Shown: positions 8,260 through 16,762 of the stretch, one piece after another
How the letters are laid out: every line of letters starts with the position of its first letter
How positions within the stretch are numbered: position 1 is the stretch's first letter
DNA from: Amorphoplanes digitatis
Lineage (GTDB): Bacteria; Actinomycetota; Actinomycetes; Mycobacteriales; Micromonosporaceae
NCBI RefSeq assembly: GCF_014205335.1
Contig: NZ_JACHNH010000001.1
Coordinates: 3,962,501-4,026,500, forward strand
Length of the DNA stretch: 64,000 bases
Direction of reading: 5' to 3'
Made by a program: the position numbers and the translations under genes
Notes under the pieces: generated by a model
Told to the model about the DNA's origin: nothing
What the model saw: only the letters and a program-made list of their open reading frames with translations
Database searches by the model: none

Positions 8260-9273
8260 ATGACCTACCGCATCGCGATCAACGGTTTCGGCCGGATCGG
8301 CCGCAACTACCTGCGCCGCCTGACCAAGGCGCCGGCCGACGCCGGCCTGCAGGTGGTGGCGATCAACGACCTGTACGACGCCGCCACCCTCGCGCATCTG
8401 CTGGAGTACGACTCGACGTTCGGCCGGATCGGCGTTGACGTCGGCTACGCGGAGGACCGGCTGATCGTCGGCGGGCACGACATCGCGACCTTCGCCGAAC
8501 GCCGTCCCGATGCGCTGCCCTGGGCCGAGCTGGGCGTCGACCTGGTGATCGAGGCCACCGGCAAGCTGCGTACCCGTGACGAGGCGGCGCTGCACCTGAA
8601 GGCCGGCGCCGGCCGGGTGCTGATCTCCGCGCCGGGCAAGGGTGTCGACGCCACCCTGGTTCCCGGGGTGAACGCGGACACCTACGACCCGGACGTGCAT
8701 CAGATCGTGTCCGCCGCCTCGTGCACGACCAACTGCGTGGCGCCGCTGGTCAAGGTGCTGCACGACGCGTTCGGCATCGAGAGCGGTTACCTGACCACCG
8801 TGCACGCGTACACCAACGACCAGAACGTGCTGGACGCGCCGCACAAGGACCCGCGCCGGGCTCGGGCGGCGGGTGTGAACATCATCCCGACCAGCACCGG
8901 CGCGGCGAAGGCCGTCGGGCTGGTGCTTCCCGAGCTGGCCGGCCGCCTCGACGGGGTCGCGCTGCGGGTGCCCGTCGCGGACGGCTCGATCAGCGACCTG
9001 TCACTGATCCTGGCCGCCGACGTCACCGCCGTGAGGATCAACGAGGTGGTCGCGGCGGCCGCCGCGCCGGGGCAGCCGATGCACGGGATCATCCGCTACA
9101 CCGAGGCGCCGCTGGTCTCCACCGACATCGTCGGCGACCCGGCGTCGTGTGTGTTCGACGCCGGCCTCACTCAGGCCCACGGCCGCCTGGTGAAGGTGTT
9201 CGGCTGGTACGACAACGAGTGGGGTTACACCAACCGCCTCGTCGACCTGACCAGGCAGATGGCCGGAAAGTGA
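8260..9273 (+). CDS. gap: Glyceraldehyde-3-phosphate dehydrogenase, type I
   Basis: 337 residues. The N-terminal NAD site INGFGRIGRNYLRR, the catalytic motif SAASCTTNC (Cys at about 155), HAYTNDQNVLDAPH and the C-terminal WYDNEWGYTNR are all present. The start is ATG 8260. It is not next to pgk or tpi, as housekeeping gap usually is; instead it stands alone behind a consensus DevR box. It is therefore probably an extra, hypoxia-induced copy that keeps substrate-level phosphorylation running. Confidence 0.95.
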   Translation: MTYRIAINGFGRIGRNYLRRLTKAPADAGLQVVAINDLYDAATLAHLLEYDSTFGRIGVDVGYAEDRLIVGGHDIATFAERRPDALPWAELGVDLVIEATGKLRTRDEAALHLKAGAGRVLISAPGKGVDATLVPGVNADTYDPDVHQIVSAASCTTNCVAPLVKVLHDAFGIESGYLTTVHAYTNDQNVLDAPHKDPRRARAAGVNIIPTSTGAAKAVGLVLPELAGRLDGVALRVPVADGSISDLSLILAADVTAVRINEVVAAAAAPGQPMHGIIRYTEAPLVSTDIVGDPASCVFDAGLTQAHGRLVKVFGWYDNEWGYTNRLVDLTRQMAGK

Positions 9274-9286
9274 GGGATCGCGAGTC

Positions 9287-9496
9287 ATGAGTCACGCGGC
9301 CGCGCAGGGCGGACTCCCGGTGGCGGCGCTACTGCCGCTGATTCTGCTCGCGGTGGCCTTCGTCGGGTACTGCCTCCACGATCTGTCCCGCACCCGGGTG
9401 CGTTACCTGCCCAAATGGGTCTGGGCCCTGATCTGCGTCGTCTCGATCCCGCTCGGCGGAGTCGTCTACCTGCTCATCGGTCGCGAACACCGATGA
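9287..9496 (+). CDS. PLDc_N-type small membrane protein
   Basis: 69 residues with two membrane helices (LPVAALLPLILLAVAFVGYC and WVWALICVVSIPLGGVVYLL) separated by DLSRTRVRYLPKW and ending with GREHR. This is the N-terminal phospholipase-D-like transmembrane module seen as a free protein next to ABC genes in actinomycetes. It is coupled to the next ABC gene by ATGA. Confidence 0.75.
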   Translation: MSHAAAQGGLPVAALLPLILLAVAFVGYCLHDLSRTRVRYLPKWVWALICVVSIPLGGVVYLLIGREHR

Positions 9497-10764
9497 AGGT
9501 CGAAACGGCCGCGCTGGTGAAGCGCTACGGATCGCACGCCGCTCTGGACGGTGTCGACCTGTCCGTTCCGGCCGGCTCCGTCTACGCGCTCGTCGGCCCG
9601 AACGGCGCGGGCAAGACGACGCTGCTCGGCATCCTCTCCGGGTTGCGCCGGGCGACCAGCGGCAGCGTCCGGCTCGGTGCGGGTCCCGGCCGGATCGCAT
9701 GCCTGCCGGACACGCCCCAGTTCGACCCCTGGCTGACCGGCCGCGAGGTCGTCGCGTTGGCCGCGCACCTCGCCGGCCGACCGTCCGGGGTCACGATCCC
9801 GGCCTTGCGGATCGAGGCGGTGCTGGCGGAGACCGGACTCGCCGGTGCGGCGGACCGCCGGGTCGGCGGCTATTCGCGTGGCATGCTCCAGCGGCTGGGG
9901 CTGGCCGCCACGGTGGTGGGCGAGCCGGAGTTGCTGCTGCTGGACGAGCCCGCCTCGGCCCTCGACCCGGCCGGGCGCCGGGAGGTGCTCGACCTGATCG
10001 CCCGGATGCGCGGACGTGCGACCGTCGTGTTCTCCAGCCACATCCTGGCCGATGTGCAGGAGGTCTGTGACCGGATCGGGGTCCTGCGCGAGGGACGGCT
10101 GCTCTTCCAGGGCACCCTGGAGGAACTGATCGTCGGGCGGGCTACGCCGGCCTACCGTGTTCGGCTACGCAGCGGCCGGGACCGGGCGGAGCCGCTACTT
10201 CGTCGGCAGCCGTGGGTGACGTCCCTGCGTGCCGACCGCGGCGACCTGCTTGTCGGCGTACGCACGCTGGGCGAAGCGGAGACCTTCCTGGCCGGCGTGC
10301 TTGCCCGGGCCGGCGCCGGGGTCGTCAGCCTCGGCCCGCAGGAGGCTCGGCTGGAGGACGTCCTCGCCGGTGCCGTCGCCGGCCTGCTTCTCGGGTCCGC
10401 CTGTGCGTGGTACGAGACGACGGTGCTGCTCGGTGCCCCGTCCGCGGGCGCGATGGTGGCCGGAATCGCGTACGGCATCGTCTTTCTGGCGTTCGCCGTG
10501 GCGCTGGTCGCCCTCGTGGCGGTGCTGGTGCGCGGCGTCCTTGCCGCGGCCGGACTCACAATGGGTCTGCTGCTGTTCATCGGTGTCCTCGGCGGCGCCA
10601 CCGGCGCGAGCACCTGGTTGCCGACGGGGCTGCTGGGCGCCCTCGCCGACCTCACCGCGGGCGCCTCGGCGGCCGACTATCTGCCTGGTCTGGTGGTGAC
10701 GGTGCTCCTCGCCGCGGTGGCCCTGACCGGTGCGGTCGTGCTCGGCGATCGCCGCGAGCTGTGA
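9493..10764 (+). CDS. ABC transporter ATPase fused to a truncated permease
   Basis: 423 residues. Residues 1-295 form a complete ABC-2 type ATPase: GPNGAGKTT Walker A, YSRGMLQRLGLA signature, LLLLDEPASALD Walker B and an H-loop SSHI. From about residue 298 (LAGAVAGLLLGSACAWYETTVLLG) the protein becomes the C-terminal half of a multi-span permease with about four helices. The usual arrangement is a separate permease gene, so an in-frame deletion has probably removed the ATPase end and the permease start. Whether the chimera works is doubtful. It is co-transcribed with the PLDc_N protein. Confidence 0.75.
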   Translation: MKVETAALVKRYGSHAALDGVDLSVPAGSVYALVGPNGAGKTTLLGILSGLRRATSGSVRLGAGPGRIACLPDTPQFDPWLTGREVVALAAHLAGRPSGVTIPALRIEAVLAETGLAGAADRRVGGYSRGMLQRLGLAATVVGEPELLLLDEPASALDPAGRREVLDLIARMRGRATVVFSSHILADVQEVCDRIGVLREGRLLFQGTLEELIVGRATPAYRVRLRSGRDRAEPLLRRQPWVTSLRADRGDLLVGVRTLGEAETFLAGVLARAGAGVVSLGPQEARLEDVLAGAVAGLLLGSACAWYETTVLLGAPSAGAMVAGIAYGIVFLAFAVALVALVAVLVRGVLAAAGLTMGLLLFIGVLGGATGASTWLPTGLLGALADLTAGASAADYLPGLVVTVLLAAVALTGAVVLGDRREL

Positions 10765-10789
10765 TTTCGCGGCCGCCCCGGGCATTTGT

Positions 10790-11443
10790 TCACAGGCGGT
10801 GGTAGCGGGAGATCGCGTACAGCTGTCGCAGGGTCAGCGGCCGTGGCCGGTTCCGGGCATGGGAGGCCTCCAACCGGGTGGCCAGCGCGAGGAACAGCTG
10901 CGCGGTGGTGAACGCGTCGCCGAGGGCATGGTGCGGAGTGTGTACGGGCAGCCCGAGCCGGCGCGAGGCGGCCTCCAGGTTCGGCTCGCCCGGCCGGTCG
11001 GGGTCCGCGAGGCGGCAGGCCCGCAGCAGGGCGGCGGTGTCGATCGTCGCCCGCGCCAGCCTGATTCCGCGTGGGCGCAGTGCCCGGTTGAGGAAGGCCC
11101 GCTCGACCCAGGCCGCGTGCGCCACCAGGACCCGGCCGGACAGCAGGTCGACGAGGCGGTCCACGACCTCGTCGATGGCGGGCGCGCCGGCCAGGTCGGC
11201 GGTGCGTAGCGCATGGACGGCGAGCGCCGGCGCCGACACGGGGCGGGGCGGGCGTACCAGGCCGTAGGCGATCCGGTCGCACGGGATCCGGGCGTGTGTC
11301 ACGATCGTCGCCCCGTACGCGATGATGTCGTCGCGGCGTAGGTCCAGGCCGGTGGTTTCCACGTCGACGACGCAGAACTCGGCCGCACGCCAGGTCAGGG
11401 ACGGGTGCGGTGCGGGGAGCGACGTTCCGCGGCGGAGTCTCAT
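10790..11443 (-). CDS. DEDDh 3'-5' exonuclease (DnaQ-like)
   Basis: 217 residues. Motif I FCVVDVETTGLD, motif II around YGLVRPP/HALRTADLAG, and motif III with HHALGDAFTT (His and Asp of the DEDDh site) are visible. It resembles the polymerase III epsilon-type exonuclease domain that actinobacteria encode beside a cNMP/CBS/DUF294 protein, which is exactly the neighbour here (11 bp upstream). The pair forms a minus-strand operon without a DevR box. Confidence 0.85.
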   Translation of the reverse strand: MRLRRGTSLPAPHPSLTWRAAEFCVVDVETTGLDLRRDDIIAYGATIVTHARIPCDRIAYGLVRPPRPVSAPALAVHALRTADLAGAPAIDEVVDRLVDLLSGRVLVAHAAWVERAFLNRALRPRGIRLARATIDTAALLRACRLADPDRPGEPNLEAASRRLGLPVHTPHHALGDAFTTAQLFLALATRLEASHARNRPRPLTLRQLYAISRYHRL

Positions 11444-11453
11444 CGTGCCGGTG

Positions 11454-13271
11454 TCACCGGTCGAGCCGTCTGGTCCAGTCGCGGTCCACTCTGGCCTGGA
11501 CCATGGCGATGGCGCGGAACGACTCGCGCAGGTGTCGGCGGGTGAGGGTGTCGAGGTCGGCCGGGGCGAAGTAGGTCGTGGGCGGGACTCCGTCGTGGAT
11601 GGCGTGCACCTCGTGGCGCAGCAGCAGCGAGTAGGCGTCGTCGAAGCCGCCGGCGAGCGTGTCGGCCTCGTCCGTGCTGAGTAGGCCTTCCTGTGCGCCG
11701 CGGCGCAGCCGGTCGGGCGTCGTGCCGCGGGCGTCGCCGCTGACGATCGCGATCCACCGTGCCAGCGCCACTACCGGGACGAGCCCGCCGCTCTTGAGGT
11801 CGAGCTGGCCGCGGTGTTCACCGCTGTGGGCGACGACGAAGTCCCGGACGAATCCGGTGGGCGGCCGCCAGCCGAGTGCCTCGTCGAGCAGGGCCCGTAT
11901 GAACTGGGTGGTGCGGGTGTGTGAGCGGATCTGTTCGGTCAGGGCGCGGCCCAGCGCCGGGTCGGTGACCGGGCGGCTGTCGGCCACCATCGCCGACAGC
12001 AGCAGCGCGTTCTCTCCGGTGGGGTCGTGCTGCCAGGCGCGGGCGGCGGCGGCCCAGTCGGACCGGGACCGGCTGAACACGGGATTGTGTGCGTTGGCTC
12101 CGTTCGCGCACAACGTCAGGCCGCAGGTTTGCAGCTCGCGCAGGATCTCCCGGGCGGCCGTCCGGATCTCCGGGCCGAGGTCCGGCGCCGACGCCGGCGG
12201 GTCGGCCCAGACCAGCGCCGTGTCGAGGTCCGAAAGGGGTAGCGGCTCACGCCGGGCCAGCGAGCCGAGCAGGACCCAGGAGTGTCGCACCGCGGCCAGC
12301 GCCGGGCTCGGGTTCAGGTCCAGGACCCGCCGGACGACGGCGTCGACCACCGCCGCGTGCACCGCGCCGATGTGTGCGGCGGCCACGCCGTCGTCGCACA
12401 GCTCGACGATCGTGGTCGGCAGCAGGCGCGCCGCCCGGGCCAGTTGCTCGCCCGACGTGGCGTCCTCGATCGCGGAGCGGACCAGTAGCGGGTTGCGGAC
12501 CTCCGCCCGGGCGAGGTCGACGACCCGGATCACGCCGACGGGGCGGCCAGACTGGCCGGTCACCACGAGATGGTGGACGCCGTGCTCCACCATGCGCAGC
12601 AGGCCGGCGGTCTGGGTGGCGTCCTCGTCGATGGTCAACGCCGGCACGGTCGCCAGCCGGGCGACCGGAGCGTCGACGCCGATGTGCCCGGTGGCCACCC
12701 GGTGCCGGAAGTCGTGGTCGGTGACGATGCCCAGGCCGGCGGCGGTCCGGACCAGCGCGCACGAGGTGCCGGCGGCGCCGATCCGGTCGGCGGTGTGCCG
12801 GACGAGGTCCGATTCGGCGCACCAGACGATCGGGCGCATCACGTCCGCCAGCCGCCGGTCGGCCCGGCGCACACCGCCGTCGGTGAGCCGCCGCCGCACG
12901 ACCGTGTCCACCGCGGCGAACCGCAGCCGCTCCGGGTGGGCGAGGAACGCCCGCGGGTCGGGGATACGCAGGCACAGGCTGTCCTCGTGCGCCCGCACCA
13001 GGAGCCGGGGTGGCAGCCCGGACAGCAACCAGAGGTGCCCGAACGTGTCACCCACGCCGAGCAGGTCGACGACCTGCCCGCGATCCAGGACCTCCAAGGC
13101 GCCGGTGCGGACCACCCACAGGTGCCGGAGCCGGTCCTCGTCCTCGGCGACCACGACCGCTCCGGCGGCGAAGTACTCGACCTCCACCCGGGCCACCAGC
13201 CGGGCCATGTCCTCGGCGTCGAGGGCGTCGAACGGCGGCTGCTCGCCGAGGAAGTCAGCGAACTCCTTCAC
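11454..13271 (-). CDS. cNMP-binding / CBS pair / DUF294 nucleotidyltransferase-like protein
   Basis: 605 residues from a GTG at 13271 preceded by GGAAGG. Order of domains: a cyclic-nucleotide-binding beta barrel (about residues 10-125), two CBS motifs (about 140-270; MRPIVWCAESDLVRHTADRI and TVPALTIDEDATQTAGLLR), then a DUF294 nucleotidyltransferase-like domain with GSLARREPLPLSDLDTALVW (G-S...D-x-D pattern) and the DUF294 C-terminal helices. The family is predicted to be a nucleotide-regulated signal-transduction enzyme; substrate unknown. Operon with the exonuclease. Confidence 0.85.
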   Translation of the reverse strand: MKEFADFLGEQPPFDALDAEDMARLVARVEVEYFAAGAVVVAEDEDRLRHLWVVRTGALEVLDRGQVVDLLGVGDTFGHLWLLSGLPPRLLVRAHEDSLCLRIPDPRAFLAHPERLRFAAVDTVVRRRLTDGGVRRADRRLADVMRPIVWCAESDLVRHTADRIGAAGTSCALVRTAAGLGIVTDHDFRHRVATGHIGVDAPVARLATVPALTIDEDATQTAGLLRMVEHGVHHLVVTGQSGRPVGVIRVVDLARAEVRNPLLVRSAIEDATSGEQLARAARLLPTTIVELCDDGVAAAHIGAVHAAVVDAVVRRVLDLNPSPALAAVRHSWVLLGSLARREPLPLSDLDTALVWADPPASAPDLGPEIRTAAREILRELQTCGLTLCANGANAHNPVFSRSRSDWAAAARAWQHDPTGENALLLSAMVADSRPVTDPALGRALTEQIRSHTRTTQFIRALLDEALGWRPPTGFVRDFVVAHSGEHRGQLDLKSGGLVPVVALARWIAIVSGDARGTTPDRLRRGAQEGLLSTDEADTLAGGFDDAYSLLLRHEVHAIHDGVPPTTYFAPADLDTLTRRHLRESFRAIAMVQARVDRDWTRRLDR

Positions 13272-13395
13272 CGCAACCGCCTTCCCGGCCTGCCTGCTAC
13301 CTCGTCGTGGGCCGCGCGCGGCGCCCGAGCCGCCGAAGCGTCGCCGCGGCCGTGGCGTTGTCCACCACATCCCGCAGCGTGTCCAGGATGGGTGC

Positions 13396-13420
13396 GGCCC
13401 GGTCCGTTGCGGACCGGGCC
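13396..13420 (-). terminator. Terminator downstream of doxX copy 1
   Basis: GGCCCGGTCC-GTTGC-GGACCGGGCC, a perfect 10 bp stem located 16 bp beyond the doxX stop on the minus strand. Confidence 0.75.
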
Positions 13421-13435
13421 TTCGTGGGTGAGTGG

Positions 13436-13996
13436 TCAGATGAGCCAGCGGTTCTTCTGGACCAGGGGCAGGGAGGCCCAGCGTCGGCCGAGGCCCCAGG
13501 TGTGCCCGGCGTAGGTGAGGGCCAGGACGACGCCGACGACCGCGTAGATGAAGTGGTAGTCGGTGACGGGGTTGCTGGAGCCGGAGGCGAGCGGCCATTC
13601 CGCTGCCCACATCATGGCCATCATCAGGGCGAGGGCGCCGGCGGCGATGCGCAGGCCGATGCCGGCGGTCAGGGCGAGGCCGATGCCGAGCAGGCCGAGC
13701 ATGAAGGCCCAGTTGGTCCAGGTGTCGCCGGCGATGCTGTGGAAGAAGTTCTGGAACGGGCCGACCTCGACGCTGGACAGGAAGCCTTTGGTGGGGGAGC
13801 CGCCGTTGATCCAGGCCTTGGCCGCCGGGGTGGCGTAGCCCCAGCCGAAGGTCTTGTCGAAGAATGCCCAGAGGAACACGAAGCCGGTGGAGACGCGCAG
13901 GACCGCGAGGGACTTGGCGGCGGCGTGGGTGAGCATGGAACCGGGGGCCTCGACCTGCTCGAGGTGAGTCGTCGGGCCGTGGCCGGTGGTGGTCAT
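13436..13996 (-). CDS. doxX: DoxX-family membrane protein, copy 1
   Basis: 186 residues from ATG 13996 with AAGGAGGA just upstream. Four membrane helices (AKSLAVLRVSTGFVFLWAFF, WAFMLGLLGIGLALTAGIGL, AGALALMMAMMWAAEWPLA, YHFIYAVVGVVLALTYAG) with a DKTFGWGY loop. DoxX-like proteins are linked to quinone/thiosulfate redox reactions or membrane oxidoreductase complexes; the exact role here is unknown. About 95% of residues match copy 2 at 52312. A near-perfect DevR box lies 85 bp upstream. Confidence 0.88.
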   Translation of the reverse strand: MTTTGHGPTTHLEQVEAPGSMLTHAAAKSLAVLRVSTGFVFLWAFFDKTFGWGYATPAAKAWINGGSPTKGFLSSVEVGPFQNFFHSIAGDTWTNWAFMLGLLGIGLALTAGIGLRIAAGALALMMAMMWAAEWPLASGSSNPVTDYHFIYAVVGVVLALTYAGHTWGLGRRWASLPLVQKNRWLI

Positions 13997-14080
13997 GGTG
14001 TCCTCCTTCATCGATGTCTGTGCCTTCGACTCTGCCGGAGCGGCGCGGGGCACGCCTGAGCCCAAACGCCCGATCATGTC

Positions 14081-14094
14081 GGGACCAAGGTCCC
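14081..14094 (-). promoter_or_regulatory. DevR/DosR-like box upstream of doxX copy 1
   Basis: GGGACCAAGGTCCC inside the longer palindrome GTCGGGACCAAGGTCCCGAC (14078-14097). It is the most symmetrical site in the window and closely resembles the mycobacterial DosR box. It lies 85 bp from the doxX start. Confidence 0.9.
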
Positions 14095-14098
14095 GACC

Positions 14099-14860
14099 TC
14101 AGAGGGCCGGTCGGGCGACGTCGTCCGGTGTGGGCCTCCCGCCTGGTCCGGCCAGTCGGCGCAGCGTGACGCCGACGGCAAGGAACCAGGCGAGCAGGAG
14201 AGTTCCGTAGACGGCGTAGCCGGCACCGAGCAGAGGCCGCAGCGCCTCGGACACGATGCCGATGGCGCCGGTCGCGACGCCGAGCCAGGCGACCCACCGC
14301 GGGACGCCGCCCTTGGTCATGACCAGGGAGATGAGCAGAATGCCGACGGTGGTCAGCACGCCGACGAAGCCGGGCATGTCGTTCTCGGCGATCAACTGCT
14401 GGGCGAGGGTCACGTAGGCGTCGCGCTGCGCGTCGGACCCGGCGGCCTGGTAGCGGTCGGCGAGATCGAGCAGCAGCAGCGACCCGCCGCCGCTGGTCGG
14501 CAGGGCGAGGGTCAGCGCCCAGGCCGTGGTGCCGATCGTGCCGGCGATCGCCGCCGCGGCCTTGTCCACCCGCCACATCGCGGCCGTCAGCGCCAGGAAC
14601 ACCACCATCGCCAGCACGCCGGGCGCGATCCACAGCACCTGCTCGATGCCGTACAGCCACTTGTGCGCGGCGACGTGTTCGAGTGTCTCCGCTGCGCCGG
14701 CCTCCGCCGGTGGCGGCGTCATCGCGACGGCGACCATGGCCGCGAGGTACGGCACGACGATGAGGATGCCGCACCACCCGCCGATGCGGTAAAGGTCGCG
14801 CCACGAGGCGTCCGGCACGATCGCCGGCGCCGACCGTACCTTCGGGTGTGCTGCGTTCAT
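14099..14860 (-). CDS. DUF4386-like integral membrane protein
   Basis: 253 residues from ATG 14860 with GGAGGTGA upstream. Six membrane helices, e.g. GWCGILIVVPYLAAMVAVAM, IAPGVLAMVVFLALTAAM, FVGVLTTVGILLISLVMT and YGTLLLAWFLAVGVTLRRL. The layout and the YRIGGWCGIL start resemble DUF4386 family proteins of unknown role. It is followed by the doxX box and gene on the same strand, and has its own weaker box 78 bp upstream. Confidence 0.65.
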   Translation of the reverse strand: MNAAHPKVRSAPAIVPDASWRDLYRIGGWCGILIVVPYLAAMVAVAMTPPPAEAGAAETLEHVAAHKWLYGIEQVLWIAPGVLAMVVFLALTAAMWRVDKAAAAIAGTIGTTAWALTLALPTSGGGSLLLLDLADRYQAAGSDAQRDAYVTLAQQLIAENDMPGFVGVLTTVGILLISLVMTKGGVPRWVAWLGVATGAIGIVSEALRPLLGAGYAVYGTLLLAWFLAVGVTLRRLAGPGGRPTPDDVARPAL

Positions 14861-14937
14861 TCGGCTCACCTCCGAGCGTTCTCCTCAGCGTCGGTCAATG
14901 CCCGGGCACCGTCCAGAGAAGTTCGTCCCGGCCGGTC

Positions 14938-14951
14938 GGGCCGGACGCCTC
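14938..14951 (-). promoter_or_regulatory. Possible DevR-like box upstream of the DUF4386 gene
   Basis: GGGCCGGACGCCTC, 78 bp before the start at 14860. It differs in two positions from GGGCCGGACGGCCC, which occurs upstream of two other genes (25177 and 36506). The spacing fits; the match is moderate. Confidence 0.45.
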
Positions 14952-14984
14952 CGTCGTGGCGAGGCCCGGATGGTGTGATGCGGC

Positions 14985-15467
14985 TCAGGCCACGAGTTCG
15001 CAGGCTCGTTCGATGACCGGCGTTACCGCGGCGGCGACCGGCGGGGTCAGCCCCTCGCCGAAGCCGAACTCCGATCCGGAGACGGCGAGCACGACCAGCC
15101 GGCGCGGCAGCCTGTCCAGCGCCCGCGCGAGCGCCACGGTGCTGCCCAGGCTGATGCCGTGGGAACTGGCCGCGCTCTCCTCGGGAAGTTCGTTCAGCGC
15201 GTCGAGCACAAGCTCGTAGCGGAGTCCGCTGTGGTGGCCGTCGTCCAGCACCGCGTCCACCACGACGGCGACGTCGGCGCCGGTCCACAGGTCGATGAGC
15301 CGGGTGGGTTCGCCGTCGCTGACCCGCAGGTCGACCGCCGCCAGGCGGCGGTCGGAGGCCTGCCGTTCGGCCAGCCCGGCGACGACCAGCGGACCGAATC
15401 CGTCGTCACGGCGGTAGTCGTTGCCGACGCCGATCACCACCCGCCGGCCGGTGCCGTGGCGGTTCAT
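14985..15467 (-). CDS. [NiFe]-hydrogenase maturation endopeptidase
   Basis: 160 residues. IGVGNDYRRDDGFGPLVV (metal-binding Asp/Glu region of HyaD/HycI-type proteases), VAVVVDAVLDDGH and SSHGISLGSTVALARAL are family motifs. The protease removes the C-terminal tail of the large subunit after nickel insertion. The matching substrate lies directly upstream (4-base overlap) and ends DPCISCSTH|FLDLTVERR, the expected cut being after His423. Last gene of the hydrogenase operon; the hyp accessory genes are not in the window. Confidence 0.9.
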   Translation of the reverse strand: MNRHGTGRRVVIGVGNDYRRDDGFGPLVVAGLAERQASDRRLAAVDLRVSDGEPTRLIDLWTGADVAVVVDAVLDDGHHSGLRYELVLDALNELPEESAASSHGISLGSTVALARALDRLPRRLVVLAVSGSEFGFGEGLTPPVAAAVTPVIERACELVA

Positions 15468-16762
15468 CGTCGTTCCACGGTGAGGTCGAGGAAGTGCGTG
15501 GAGCAGGAGATACACGGGTCGTAGTTGCGGATGGCCTGTTCGCACTGCCAGGTGAGGCGCTCGTCGTCCAGGTGCAGCCGGCTGCCGACGAAGCGGCGCA
15601 GGTCGTCCTCGATGCCGGCCTGGTTCTGCGAGGTCGGCGGCACGATGCGGGCCGAGGTGATCAGGCCGTCGGCGTCCAGGCCGTAGCGGTGGAACAGGAT
15701 TCCGCGTGGTGCCTCGGTCGCCCCGTATCCGATCGCCTCCCGCGGCGGAACTTCGACGAAGGGGCGGGCCGGCGGCTCGTACTGCTCGATCAGCCGTATC
15801 GCCTCGTCGAGTGCGAAGACCGTCTCCACGGCGCGGACCAGGATGCTTCGGTACGGGTTGCGGCAGTCGGCGCCGAGCCCGGCGGCGTCCGCCGCCTCGA
15901 GCGCGAGCGGTGACAGCCATTGCCGGTTCAGGGTGTAGCGGGCCGTCGGCCCGACGACGTAGTTGCCCCGGCCGGCCAGCCGGGCGTGCAGGGCGGTGGA
16001 GTGCGGCACGTGTTCCTCGATGACGTGGTCCTCGAACCGCTGCACGGCGAAGGCGAGCCCGGCCGTGGTCGCGACGCCGCCCGATTCGACGGCGTACTGC
16101 CCGGGGGTGACCAGGGCCAGCATTTCGTGGTCGTGGTGGAAGTCCGGGAAGTCGAAGCCCGCGACCCAGCGCACCGTTTCCAGGGCCTGGTCGAGAGCGG
16201 TCCGGAGCTTCTCGCGCAGCGGCGCCAGCTCGCGGCGGGCCGGTGTCCGGTAGAAGCCGCCTACCCGGACGTTGACCGGGTGGATGGCCCTTCCGCCGAG
16301 CAACTCGACGATCTCGTTGCCGGCCTTCTTCAAGGCCAGGCCGCGTTCCACCACGTCGCGGCGGTCCTTGGCCAGCTCGAGCGCGCTCGGGTAGCCGAGG
16401 AAGTCCGGCGCGTGCAGCAGGTAGATGTGCAGCGTGTGGCTCTCGATCCACTCACCGCAGTAGAGCAGCCGGCGCAGGGCGGCCACCCCCGGTTCGACGG
16501 TCACCGCGCAGGCGTCTTCGATGGCCGCGCACGCGCTCATCTGGTACGCGACCGGGCAGATCCCGCAGATGCGTGCGGTGATGTCCGGCGGCTCGGTGTA
16601 CCGGCGTCCGCGCAGCAGCGCCTCGAAGAAGCGGGGCGGTTCGTAGATGTCCAGCCGGACCTCTTCGACGGCGTCGCCGCGCACGCGTACGTGCATCGCG
16701 CCCTCGCCCTCGACGCGGGCCAACGCCCGGACGTCCAGGGTCCGATCGGAGCGGTGCGTCAT
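15464..16762 (-). CDS. hydA: [NiFe]-hydrogenase large (alpha) subunit, group 3b type
   Basis: 432 residues. The N-terminal nickel-ligand motif RICGIC (C66, C69) and the C-terminal DPCISC (C417, C420) provide the four cysteine ligands of the NiFe centre. The length, the absence of a signal peptide and the four-subunit neighbourhood (FeS beta, flavin gamma, small delta) match cytoplasmic group 3b bidirectional NAD(P)-linked hydrogenases. Such an enzyme can produce H2 from reductant or take it up. Overlaps both neighbours by 4 bases, indicating tight co-expression. Confidence 0.92.
   Translation of the reverse strand: MTHRSDRTLDVRALARVEGEGAMHVRVRGDAVEEVRLDIYEPPRFFEALLRGRRYTEPPDITARICGICPVAYQMSACAAIEDACAVTVEPGVAALRRLLYCGEWIESHTLHIYLLHAPDFLGYPSALELAKDRRDVVERGLALKKAGNEIVELLGGRAIHPVNVRVGGFYRTPARRELAPLREKLRTALDQALETVRWVAGFDFPDFHHDHEMLALVTPGQYAVESGGVATTAGLAFAVQRFEDHVIEEHVPHSTALHARLAGRGNYVVGPTARYTLNRQWLSPLALEAADAAGLGADCRNPYRSILVRAVETVFALDEAIRLIEQYEPPARPFVEVPPREAIGYGATEAPRGILFHRYGLDADGLITSARIVPPTSQNQAGIEDDLRRFVGSRLHLDDERLTWQCEQAIRNYDPCISCSTHFLDLTVERR

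Noticed and set aside
11454..14804. 1116-codon minus-strand frame that seems to join the DUF294 protein with sequence upstream
   Set aside because: Only the part from 13271 downstream is homologous to known domains; the upstream part is an out-of-frame reading of doxX and the DUF4386 gene.
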